From Lampris incognitus (lineage: Eukaryota > Chordata > Actinopteri > Lampriformes > Lampridae), in contig NC_079214.1 in the NCBI RefSeq assembly GCF_029633865.1, forward strand, positions 16,367,936 through 16,431,935: 64,000 bases of DNA, read 5' to 3'. Every line of letters starts with the position of its first letter. Position 1 is the first letter of the stretch. The notes under the pieces were generated by a model. The model saw only the letters and a program-made list of their open reading frames with translations, was not told the DNA's origin and did no database searches. A program made the position numbers and the translations under genes. Positions 46,201 to 60,000 of the stretch are shown piece by piece.

Positions 46201-49200
46201 GTCGCCAGCTGCTTTTCACCTGACAGTGAGGAGTTTCACTAGGGGGACGTAGTGCATGGGAGGATCACGCTATTCCCCCCAGTTCCCCCTCCCCCCCTAA
46301 CAGGCACCCCGAACGACCAGAGGAGGCGCCAGTGCAGCGACCAGGACACACACAAACATCCGGCTTCCCACCCGCAGACATGGCCAATTGTGTCCGTAGG
46401 GACGCCCGACCAAGCCGGAGGTAACACAGGGATTCGAACCGGCGATCCCCGTGTTGGTAGGCAACGGAATAGACCGCTACGCCACCCGGACGCTCTCACA
46501 TGAATATATTTTTGAGATGTTGGTGGTTGACTTTGATGAACAGGTCAAATTCACTCGAATGCATCACTAGAGGAATGGCGGTGTACATGTCCTCACCTTG
46601 CTCCACTTGGTCAGATATCGTGACCAAAGTTCCTCTCAGGGTCTGGCATTTCTCATCAGCATCATTGAATGCCAGAGAGAGACTGGGTTTAATCATCGTG
46701 TAACACTGAAAAACAAGGAATTGAAATCACATTAGGGTTTACCCAAGCTAAATTGATATACAAAGATGTGGCTGCTATGTACCAGCATGATACAACCCCA
46801 AATATGAAGGGTTTAACATAGAAAAGGTCATGTGTGTTTATTGGAGATTATTTTTTCCTTATTTTCGCTTGCAGGGTTCCCACTCTTTTTAGGAAATCAC
46901 TTTCCATGACTTTTGCTTGGTTGTACAATAACAGCTGTTTCTCAGGGAAGGCCATATCATTCAGTATGGAATCCTCGCTACAATCACTAAAGATGGACAG
47001 ACGGACTGACCGACTGATACGCACGCAAACACACACACACACAAAACCCGTTCATCTAACATTTATCATTTTATCACTGATATTTCTCACCAAGTTAAGA
47101 ACAAAGACATTGACTTCAGCATAAGGTCATACGGGTGCAACGCTAGATTCCCCCCCCCTTTTCTCCCCAATTGTACTTGGCCAATTAACCCACTCTTCCG
47201 AGTCGTCCCGGTCGCTGCTCCACCCCCTCTGCTGATCCAGGGAGGGCTGCAGACTACCACATGCCTCCTCCGATACATGTGGAGTCGCCAGCAGCTTCTT
47301 CTCACCTGACAGTGAGGAGTTTCACCAGGGGATGCAGCACGTGGGAGGATCACGCTACTCCCCCCAGTTCCCCCTCAAACAGGCGTCCCGACCAACCAGG
47401 GGAGGCACTAGTGCAGCAACCAGGACACATACCCACATCCGGCTTCCCAACCGCAGACACGGCCAATTGTGTCTGTAGGGACGCCCGACCAAGCCGGAGG
47501 CAACATGGGGATTCGAACCGGCGATCCCCATGTTGGTAGGCAACAGAATAGACCATCACGCTACCCAGACGCTCACGACTACATAACTTTTAGCTGGTCA
47601 CTGAACAGACCCCCCAAATACTAAAAGCCCTGATGTTTAATCTCAGCAGCTGAAAATATGGCTAATAGCACGCATTCTCAGCTAAAAATTATACTACAAA
47701 TACGCAGTTTCAGCTGGTAAATAACCTAATGTTACGATGTTATGTGACCTCAATATTATCTCCAGCACATTTAATCAGTTCTAATCCTTTCTAACCTTTT
47801 CAAGGTATTTTCTGTGACTGAAAAACTAGTCTATAAAGTGAATTTCCAGGTGTTCAAGGACATGTTGGAACCTTGGCTTGATTGTTAAGTGTGTTGGCAC
47901 CAAATAATTACAAAGTGGTCATTTGTTGCAGTAAGCAGCTTGTTGGTCTCTAAGGTTGTTGTCACATTCTGACACATCATTGTATTAGATAACTTCTATT
48001 TACATGGAAGAAAAAAAAAAAAGATGTTTGTCTCATCATTACCAGCCTGATATCGCTCCACTAAGGAGGCTTTACCATCTGATGCCCAGTGGGTGGTGCT
48101 GAAACCTCATGTCTCACCCCTGTACATGACACCTCCTATCCTCATCCTCTATCTACGCCATCTGACATGCTCTTATTTTGAAGTATAAAATGAAAAAAAA
48201 AAATCTCCTTCCACCTTTGGCCCGTATTTCTTCCTCTTACACAACACCTCTTGCACGATCGTTCTACAGTTCCAGGGACAACATCACGTCCCGGCCTCTC
48301 TGATCCTTGCACTTGCATATAATTACATACCTCCTTACGGTTTAGTACTTGTGTTGTTGGTGTTCCAGCGATCTAAGCTTATTTCAGTGTTGCATTGTGA
48401 ATCTGTAAGAGTCAAACCTTATCCCTGAAGGCCAAAGAGTCCTTTCCACAGGGCAGTCCTCCTGCATGAGGCTCAAGCGGGTTTCTCTCCACCGACGTTG
48501 TGTTGTGCCTCTCGCATATAAATGGCAGTTCCTGCTCGCAACTGTAGTCGTACTCTGTAAGGGAAAAAATGACGCATGGGAGAAAGTCAGAGAGGCTTTT
48601 AGGTGGAGGACAGTCTAGTAGGACAGTCCATTGATTGAAATCAAATCAACTGATGTACACTGGACGTTTTTTTCTGATCTCTTTGTGGATCAATACCAGA
48701 ATGGGTTTGAAATTAAGCTTGACTGTATAGAAAAATAAAGAATTTTGAATCCACCTGGGAAAAGGTTTTCATGACTTAAAGAGGTGCACCTCCCCTGGAA
48801 TACTTTGTAATAGTAATTAATCTGGCTGTACCTGTGAAAGCACAAAGCACACATTTCATTTAGTCAGCTTTATTTATACATCCAACCTTGTTTTAATCAA
48901 TAGATAGTGATATTTGTCATAAATATTTGTTTTATTTTGTATTTGTGTGTGTTTGTGTGTTGATTTACGTCATGGGGAAAAATCGTCCTGGGTTCCTTAT
49001 GTCAGCCCACCAGCTTTGCTTCGATGAACTTGACACCTGTTCAATATCACAAATCATACTTAGCGATGCATTTACATTACAACGTAAGACCTAACATATG
49101 CCAATTTGTAGATTCTCATATCCATAAGATATAAGATGGAATATGTGGAATACTACAAGTACTTTGGGGGGTATATAGACAATAAACGGGACTGGGCTAA

Positions 49201-52200
49201 GAACACTGATGCCCTCTACAAGAAGGGACAGAGCCGTCTCTACTTTTTGAGGAGGCTGAGGTCCTTCAAAATCTGCCAGACAATACTCAGGATGTGGTGT
49301 GAGTCTGTGGTGGCCAGTGCTCTCCTGTTTGCTGTTGTGTGTTGGGGCAGCAGATTCAGGGTAGTGGATGCAAACAGGTTCAATAAAATGATCTGTAAGG
49401 CCGGTGACATTGTGGGGGGTGGAACTGGATTCTCTGGCGGTGGTTTCTGAGAGGAGGACACTGTTGAAATTATGTGCCATCATGGACAATGTCTCCCACC
49501 CACTCCATGACGTGCTGGTTGGGCACAGGAGTACTTTTAGTAATAGACTAATTCTGCCGAAATGCACTACAGAGCGCCACAGGAGGTCATCCCTGCCTGT
49601 GGCCATCAAACTTTACAACTCCTCCCTCAGTGTCAGACACTCGGAGTTGATGGTCATTGGACTGGCCCTTCGACTTGTGTTACCCTGTCAGGTTTTGTTT
49701 GTGCTGTTTGTTTTGTGCTGCAGCAGTGCAGTATAGATAGATAAGCATCATGCTTCTTGATATATTTTGTTAATATTTAATTTCTATTTCTTATTTTATC
49801 TTTTATTTCTATTTGTTTCTGCGTTTTGTTTCTATTTGTTTGTATTTGCTTGTTATCTTGTTAGTTTTTAGTTTTTTTCTTACTAGAGCATGGGTGTCTG
49901 TAATAGAACCCATTTCCCCTCGGGGATGAATAAAGCATTCTGGTTCTGATAATGTCATGCAGGGCTGTGGTGTGCATTTTAAGCGAGGCCTTACCCAGTA
50001 GGAATGAGACCATGAACTCTGGTAGTATTATTGAGCCTTTCAGGTCTGCCACCACCACACATGCTCTGTTTTATTTGACACTGATGGCTGAACATAAGTC
50101 AGATAGCTTCACAGACATTGCTTTCATACTAAATGTATCATCCTTGACTGCAAATCCTATTTTCCTGTGAATTTACCTTGGACAAAAACTGGTGGAGCCG
50201 TCTGGCAGCCGTGTAGCTATGCGGTTCGGCCAGTTTGCTGCCGTTCACACTGCAATAGAGCTTTGCCTCCTCGAATGTTAGCTTGGGCTCCGACACAAAC
50301 CAAAACTCCTTGTTATCTACAAAGATGGATGTCTCATGGTGACCACCTGCAAAACACAAGAGGACAGCAAGGTTAAATAAATAAATAATTGCATATTTCA
50401 GCCATCGAGATGACCCATAAAACACCAAACCACAAACACAAACAAATAGCCATTTGACTCCGACTTTAATAAAATCAGTTTTGAGTCCCAAAAATTCTGA
50501 CCACTGACATTTCAACCATTTTGATTACATACGGAAAGATAGAAAAGGCCATCAGAACAGATGCTCAAAACATTTAGGCTTACCCGGCTGATACCACACG
50601 GGGTTCAGTGGTGTCTTTCCTGTTGAAACATAAGCATGTAAGCATGTTACAAGAGTGGAGAGAGGAAAAAAAACAAAAACAAGAAAAACCAGATCCAAGG
50701 CTTCCAAATACTGATATAATTCTATGTACTGGTACCATTTTTTTGTTAGATATCTATATTTTTCACATAAATATTTTCTTAACAAATTTTATTAGTGTGT
50801 CTATTTTCAGTGTGTTGTGAGTTGTTACAGCTGGTAAAGGTCATTTCTGCCCAATGGCGGCAGACAAAGCGACACGCCATTTTGGTCGACTGCGATCTGC
50901 AAAATTCCATTTCATATCGCCTGAATGACGTAAGAAAATCATGGCCCATGGCTTCTAACACTGTGACTTCTCATATGCCTTCATTTGTTTATAACCAACA
51001 AAATCAAAGTAATCGTTTTGAATTTATATACATTTTAGATAAAATCACATAAAGTTGAATTAGTTCATCTGGATACAATGTTTACTGAGAGAAACGTTTC
51101 ATCACTCATCTAAGTGTCCTCTTCAGTCTCAGCTGACTGCAGGTGTCCCCACTCCTATAAACAACACTGGCATAACGACCTACAACAATGATCAGTTTCA
51201 TTTTCGGTTGTAGTGTCACTGTGTTGTTTATAAAGGTGGGGATACCTGCAGTCAGTTGAGACTGAAGAGGTTACTTTAGATGAGTGATGAAACGTTTCTC
51301 TCACTAAACATTGTGTCCAGATGAACTGATTCACCTTTCCGCGATTTCCTTTTTTTTTTTTGTTGCTTTTCCCCCTTTTTTCTCCCCAATTGTATCCGAC
51401 CAATTACCCCACTCTTCCGAGCCGCCCCGGTTGCTACACCACCCCCTCTGCCGATCCGGGGAAGGTTGCAGACTACCACATGCCTCCTCCGATACATGTG
51501 GAGTCACCAGCCGCTTCTTTTCACCTGACAGTGAGGAGTTTCAACAGGGGGACATAGCGCGTGGGAAGATCACGCTATTATCCCCAGTTTCCCCTCCCCC
51601 CTGAACAGGCGCAGCAACCAGGACACATTCCCACATCCGGCTTCCCACCACCCGCAGACATGTCCAATTGTGTCTGTAGGGACGCCCGACCAAGCCGGAG
51701 GTAGAATGGGGATTCAAACCAGTGATCCCCATGTTGGTAGGCAACGGAATAGACTGCTACGCTACCTGGATGCCCTTCTGTGATTTCCTTACCTGGATTA
51801 TTGAGCATGCATAAAGACACATTAGATCAGTGTTTCTCAACCCAGTCCTCAAGGAACCCCTATCCTGCATATTTTCTTTGTAACCCTGAATAGGTACCTG
51901 TTTGTAGTTATTCAACCAATCAGCAATGAATTTTGTCAGATGTTGCACACCTTGCATAATTAATAGCTGCGAGATGATTGGTTGAGTAAGTACAAGCAGG
52001 GCTACCTATGCAGGGTTACAATGAAAATCTGCAGGATAGGGGTTCCTTGAGGACTGGGTTGAGAAACACTGCATTAGATAAATGTCCGTCTATAAATATA
52101 TAAACAAGTCACTTCCTGCACCGAACGTGTTCAGCAATCGACGAATTGGTGGTAAATCGGTAAATTCATGAAACAAATCCATGTCACAGTTTTCTGGGGC

Positions 52201-53960
52201 TTTATTTTCCTCATTTGGCTTGGTGGATATTTTCAAAACTAATAGCAATGAAAAGGTAATATTTTGCCATAAAAATATTCCCTCATACAGCTTTAATAAA
52301 TCAAATGAGCGATGTATGCATATTGGTTACTACATGACAGTCAAATGCCAATGCCGTCCATAACACAATGACACTGCCTCAATGATGAGATGCGAGCTCT
52401 TCATAAACAAAAACGACACACACTTGTGTGCCTGCATACCGAACACAACAGACGGTGGCTTGGTGTGCAGCCTTACCTCTGGGGATCTGGCAGACCCATT
52501 CTAGGCTTGCATCACAGTGAAACGGTGTGGCATAGAAAGGTCTGTGAGGGAAGCCGTGGAACTGAAACACGAACAATTGTTTCAGGCTGCTTTTCATTGT
52601 CTGGCAATGACACAGACAAGAGAATGGGAGTCAAAACTATAGGAGAAGGCACGTTTCAACACCACATCATTATACAGTACTATAAATAAAATTCCTATGA
52701 AAAAAAATGGTGCTATAATCCATAATGATGACAAAGTATGTAAACTCTCAGACTGAATCTATGCTATTCTGCCTACTGTTTGACTGGGGTGGATTACAGT
52801 AGTCGCAGTAAAGCCCACAAATAAGTGTGCAATTGGCCTTGATCTAAAAAGCTCCCCAGCTGACATTTAAGTTTCTAAAGAACATGCCCTGTGCAAGCCA
52901 ACCTTAAATGCAGCACAGTTCCGGTTGTATTCATCATCCTCATGGAATTCCTGATGCAAAATACCCATTGAGACCTGTTGTGGACCCATGGATGAAATAT
53001 GTTAAATTCAGCGACAATATCTTTCATCAAGAGTGTAATAACAGAGTCCAAATAAACCTGCTTTAAACCAGTGGATCTGTACAAAAGAGTTAAGCGTACT
53101 TGGCTTGGATTGCTATATACCTGCAAGTATTTCCATCTTAACAGGTAATTCAGTCTCGAATTCAGTCTTAAATGTCAGTCTTATTTTCCTAGTAACAAGT
53201 GAAAACTGTTGACAGAAATAATTTTACTTGTTAACATTGCAAACTGACTGCAAACTTTATGTATGACTAATCTAATCTGAAAATAGGGGGGCCATAGACT
53301 AAGTTCAAGATAATGTCATTAATTTAATGTACATTTCGAAATGATTTGCAATGCAAACAAGTGAAACTATCTCACAGCACTGGCAGACATTTTTGACATA
53401 TGAAAAAAAAAAACTTGCAAGGTTGGACCTTTTTTGCAGTGTGCATGTTTGTCGTGTACTCACAGGTCTGCCATCACTCCACTTCCAGGAGTGGTCTGCT
53501 GGGTCTCTCCTGTTTAGCCCTACCCAGAAGAAACGATTATCGCTGGAACAGAGACAACATGAGACATTAATCCACTACCATGGATCAAACTTTGTCCACT
53601 GACCTCATTATGTAGTATGTTTATGGCTCTCGCTTATCCAAAAAGAAAGGACACCATGAAACAAAATGACGGAAATCTGTTGAGCAACTGCAAAAGGGAT
53701 CTTGGTGTTTTACTATAGAAAGTAAAGTGGGACGAACTTTGTCCAAAATAAATGAAAATGGCATGCTTTCTTCAAATGAGTGGAAGTTAGAGGACAGTGT
53801 GTTTATTCCAATGCACAACAGAAGCACTGGGTGTTTATAAGACAAGAAAGCTTTTAAAAGGAGGATGAACCCTGGTGTGACAGTGAGGACAAACCCATAT
53901 GTTTGTCATTCAGCTTCTGCCAGTAGTACCAGTCTAAGACAAAATGATCATCACCCATGC

Positions 53961-54051
<91 letters not shown>

Positions 54052-57000
54052 CACCCCCGTCCCCACACACAATTTATGCCGTACTGTCTTTATGCCCTAT
54101 CACAAAACAATATTTATGGTCACAAAATGGATACATGCTTTTGTGTTATTGTGTGTGTTGGCATGTGTACCTGATAGTGTCTCTCATGACAGAGTGTAAG
54201 GCTCTCATCTCCTCCTGCTGTGTGAAGCTGGGCAGGTTGGCACCGAGAGCCTGGCAAAATCTTTCAGCTTCCTCCCATGACCGCTTCCTGCTCAGCCTCT
54301 CCCCGTGGAAGACCTGCCACAGAGAGGCACAGTTCAAAACTGGCACCGCAGTCCACCCTCTCTGATGCCATGAAATGTACCAGTGTTGGGACTACTGTGG
54401 AAAACTAGGTCTGCGGACACAGTCACACACACCTTGTAGCAGTATCTTATGTCTGGTTTGGACACCCATCCATTAGGACATGATATGTTGAGGCCTGGTT
54501 CTGGTTCCGGGGGTGGTGGTTGAGTGATGTCCCTTTTACAAATAGTGCCAGCTTTGAAATTGGTACAGTTTTTCACCTCCCACTTGCCCAGTGGTTTTGC
54601 TGTCGACACCACCACGCATCCTCCGTCCCGCGCTAAAAAGTACACAAAAACAAATGGAAAGTAATCACTGTGTGCAGATTAAAAAACCCCTTAATAATCC
54701 AAAACCCACATATGTGTTAATGGAACCATGGATCCCAACACACTCACTCAGAAAGTACATGAGCACAGACACATAAATGAACAAAGCCATGCATTAATGC
54801 ACATGTAAATCCGCTTTATGGTACTGAAACTCTCCAAAATACAAAACAAAATGTCAAACAGATGAATATTAACACAATTAACACAATTAACACAATTCCT
54901 GTGAGATTGGTGGGACATGGCCAAACCCCCCTGACATGTTGTTTAGGTACTAACAGATCTGTCTGACTGCAGCAATGCTAAATGGTGCAGTGTGTAACTA
55001 ACCTGGTTGAGACCAGCCCCAGTTAGTGTATGTGACCGCATCCAGAGCGCCACCTTGACTCAACCACTGGTACTCCCCTGTGTTCTTCATGTCCTGGAGC
55101 CCAATCCAGACGTACTGAGTCTCCCTGCCCAACTGCTCCCCAAGCAGACGGTTGATAAAGGCCTGCTCGAACCTGCAAAAAGCAATAAAACATTGTTGAT
55201 TTTTTTTTAACCTGCCCAAACACCATGGGGGATTTAGTATTTGGTCACAATTAAAAGTCCAAATAGAGAATTAAGAGAGAAAATTAAATGGATTTTTATT
55301 TTACTCCACTACTAGGAATAATCAGGCCATAATTAAATGTTAAAAAGAAAAAGCAAATTTAAAATGTAAAATGATAATTTGAAAATGTAAAATGACACTG
55401 GAAAATGTGAAATTTAAAATGCAAAAGCTTAAATGGAAATGCTCAAACATAAAGCTTAAATTGTAAAGATGAAATTGAAAATGACAATGGAAATAGGAAA
55501 GGGAAACATCAATTATGAAACTCAAAATGGGAATTGGAAAAGCTTAAGTGGAAATGCTTAAATTGATAACTTGAATGGAAAAAACTAAATTAAGATTTTT
55601 GCATTTGCCCATTACCATTTGGGATTTAAAAAATTTTTTTGTTAGATTTTAACATTTACCATTTGACATATTCAGTTTAATCCTTTCCATTTTCCATTTG
55701 GCTTTTCAAGCTGTATGTAAATGAGGGAGCGGGAGGGTCTGAAACGGCTGGGGCGCAGAGACACAGTTCTTCAAGTTGAAAATATAGTCATAGATTCGAA
55801 CTTCCTGGATCAATAACTCATAAGTGAGATGTTAATAAAACACAAACGACACCTCTTTCTCACAGTAGTAAGGTAGACAACGAGCTACAACCTAATTTTC
55901 ACCAAAACGAGCTGTCCTCCCGAGCTGGACAAATAACACTGGTCTCTATGTACAGCTGGCTGTGAGACGAGTGCACAGGGACCGTCTAAAAAGTGCAGCA
56001 ATGAAGGGAGAGACTACAAAAATATTCAATAACTTCACTCTTACACAGTGTAGTGTCCCCAAAATCACTTCATACTTCAACGGTCTCCTGCTAGTTATAC
56101 TACAACACTTAGATTGAGAAAAGAGCCTTTTGCATAATTTTGGGTAATTCTTATTGGAAAAATATTCAATAACTTCACTCTTATACAGTGCAGTCAGCAA
56201 ATTATGCAAAAGCACATTTCAATTGTGACCAAATAAATCCTCCATAAAACACATCCAGATACTTAATGTACAAAAATATCTAAAAAACCATGAGCATAAC
56301 AACATAAAAAAACGGATATTATGCGATAAATACATGTATATCGCGGGACATAAACTAGTTTAATTTACAGTTCTTCTTTTTATAGTGCCAGGAAGGTATC
56401 AGTAGATGACTAAGGAAACAAATGAAGAAATGACAAGCTTCAATCAAACTAAATCAGTAGTTCCCCAACTTTTTTTGTCCCTTAGAGACACCTTTCAAAG
56501 GTTACGTCTCTTCATTTTGACCAGCTTCCTGCTACTGCTGCGACACATTCTTTGCTGAGACCGGTCATGTTCATCCATAAAAACGAGTTTCTCAGACATG
56601 TTTACTTTCATATTTCGCTCATAAAACTGTGATGTTGTAAGAGAGAAGGATGCTATGTGTCGGTGTTCGCTAGTTGTTCAGACAGGACTATGAGCTGGAT
56701 CGATGATGTGTTGGATTGGCCCATCCATCGCACTGGGAAAGCAGATCACAAGGTGTAATAGTTTTGATAGCGAGGTGCTATGAAAAACGCATTAACACAT
56801 CTTTATAACTGGATTGATAAGAGCAATCTTTTGGTAAGCCAGTTATGATTTTGTGCAACTTGTTTTATAAATCTGTTTCTGACAACCTCAGAACAGACGG
56901 GGGCCCCGGACCCCAGGTTGGTATCCACTAATCTAAAGGGTCACCATGTGAACAAAATGCCTACCTGTTCCTTATTGTTATGTTGCAATGATCTTTGAAG

Positions 57001-60000
57001 GACACCTGCTTCGTGTTCACTTGATAGCAGGACCCGCCATGTCTCCTCCACCCCTGAGAGTGGAAATAGAAAGGAGGAGTTAGGGTCCAGACCTCAGCCC
57101 ACAGAGCCTTAGTTTGAGCAATTGGTAGGTACTGCAGGTCTCCTTAGGAAGACATGGGTAAAGATGTAGAGACAAAGAAAGTCAGGACACAGTGATGACA
57201 GTACTTACACCCTCAGAGGGACATTCAGCCTTTGTCGTCGACTCGCTGACCTCCCCTTTCTTCTGACAGAGAAAAGGTAGTTTTTCACTGCAATTCCCAA
57301 TCCTCCAACCGTGAGACTGGGGAAATAAGGACACAAGTTTGGTTTTACAGATGCAACAATTACAAACTGGAGCACACGACAATCCAAAAAAAGTCAGAGA
57401 CTAGGGATAGACCGATTATCGAACGGGCCGATTATCGGCGCCGATATTTGGCATTTTGACGCATATCGGCATCGGCCTTTTTTTAAAATCCAACGGCCGA
57501 TAAGAGATCAATTTAAAACGGGGTTATTTTGGCTCTGGTGCAGGCGCGCCTGTCTGCTGTCACTACTCTGTCTCTCCAGCATTGTCCCACCCACAGCACT
57601 ATCTGATTGGTTACACGCAGAGCCACGGCACGGGTAACAGCCAATCAGCAGTGATAGCTGTGCATGCACAGTGCTCACACACGGGGGAGAGGAGAAAAAG
57701 TTTTGCCGAATCTGGAGAAGGTCCAGACTCGGAGAGCAGATATATGTTTCGAAGGTAAGTTAAGGCAGCAGACTCTCCCGAAATTGTAATAAACATCCCA
57801 ATCCTCTACAACTCACAACTACTAGTAATTACTGTGAGCTCATTAACGTTATATAAACATAAGCGGCAGCTCTGCTCGCTCGCAGTCCCTCCAGACGTGC
57901 CTGTTAATCACTTGAAACAAGGTTGCTGATAATATCGATATGGAAATACTCCGTGATAGTAGAAGTCTGTGTGTGTGAGTGAGAGAGAGAGTAAAAACCT
58001 AATGAACTCAATTCAGTCCAGTTTTATTGCAGGGAAGCACGTTGAGGTGAAGGCTGATTAGCTTTTAGCGTAACGTTAGCCCACCGCTCCGCTTTCTCCT
58101 TCTCCAAGCCAGGAGGCTAGCCAGAATAAACCGGGAAAATTTCCTGCCTTCACAAAGCAGCAGAGTGTGTTCTGAGCACCTTCATTGAGGTTATAATCTA
58201 GCCAGATCAAATGGATTAATGCCAGTGTTGACAACTAACGTTAACGTTATTGTCACGTTAGTATAGCAGGGTAACAAGCCATAAGCCGGCTAGTTAGCTA
58301 GCTGGCTGGTTAACTTTAGCGCCAATGCTGCAACTAGCGTTCGCTAATTTTCGTTAGCAGAGAGATATCCTTACGTTATCTTAAATGAGCACACTGGCCA
58401 CTCTGCTAGTAAACATACAGCCACTGCCATAGCATATGCATTTAAGATAACGATCTCTCTCTGCTAACGTAAATTAGCGAATGCTAGCTGGAGCATTAGC
58501 GCTAACGTTAACCAGCCAGCTAGCTAACCAACAGGGACAGAAACAGCAAGAAGATACCAGCGTTCAAAAGCTAACGTTAGAAATGCACCAACAGTGCAAA
58601 ATTAGTGCTATGCAGCAGTATTTTTGTTGGCGGAGTCAAATAAATGATTAAATAAACTAGCTAATCATTATCTGTTGTCGCTTATTACTGTTAACTAATA
58701 AATGGCGCTTGTAGAATATTGTATAAAAGTAATATCACACTCGATGTGCTGTTATACTGGCCGCGGTTCGTTTTGAGTGACGTCATGGAATACTATGAAT
58801 GGGGAGAATGTCTGTTATGGTAGAGAATAGTGTGTTTGTGTGGAAGCCACATGAGAAACTCTACAATTCACTACTACTAACGTTACTGTGAGGCCAAATA
58901 CGTTAGCGGCAGCTGTCTGTTCCTATGATAAACTGATTATTAAAGTGAAGATGCTGTAGGCTATTTAGTGTTTTTAACGGTTTAATCACTTGAAACAAGG
59001 TTGCTGATAATATTGATAGGGAAATAGTGATAAAAGTAAGCAAAGCACCATCTGTCTGAGAGAAAACTGTAAGGCAATAATGGCTGTTTAACTACCAAGT
59101 TATTTTACTTTACTTGATTGAGAGATCCCAAGCAGCAGAAAATGACATATTGTTAGATTAAGTGTGTCCCGAAGCTGTCTTTGATAGTTTCTTGTAGAGA
59201 GGAGCAGGATATTGCTGTTTAAGACTTAAGACATAATGTAACTGCATCATAAAGCCTGCATGAACTGCATGGTGTTCAGGGATGAATAGTCTCTCCTATT
59301 GCTATTGTACTATTTTTCAGATATAGTTACATTAATCATTATTAATGTAGCAGCCTAGTTTTGAATGACAGGGTCCCTGCTATCACATGTTGTTAAAATG
59401 TAACATTTACATAATAAAATCAACTACAGGCTTCCCAAATGCTGTAATAAATGAAGCATGATGAGTTGAGCATATGTCAGCATGTGGCCCCACTTTTAAC
59501 TCTCTCTTTTTTTCAAACCCTTATTGCAGATGGATAGACTTCAGTTTAAAATTGCAGTATGGAAGTATTACACTCAACCAACACCAGGGAAGGCAGTCTG
59601 TAATACATGCAATGAAGGTGTCAGCATGGGAGCAACAACTGGGAAAAACAAAAATCCTTCAAACCTGTGGTCCCATCTTAGGATTCATCACCCTGAGTTG
59701 TATGAAACAGCACAGAAGAAACGGGAATCTGAATCTCATCAGGATGAGGCAACTTCATCTCAGCCAACAATAGAGGACATGTTTCAGAAACAAAGAAAGT
59801 GGACAAACTCAGATGACAGGTCGAAACTAACAGACAAACTAGTCCTAGAGATGATAGTCACTGACAACCAACCGTTCTCGGTGGTGTCTGATGTTGGCTT
59901 TAAGCGCCTCATGGCTGCAGCAGAGCCACGATATGCACTGAAAAGTGACAAGTATTACCGAACTGAGAAGCTGCAAGAATATCACCACAAGATTGTGGAC

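Noticed and set aside
46848-47042. Candidate extra LY75 exon (minus strand)
   Set aside because: The sequence belongs to the inverted end of the element at 46872-47875, and the flanking LY75 exons already join in phase without it.
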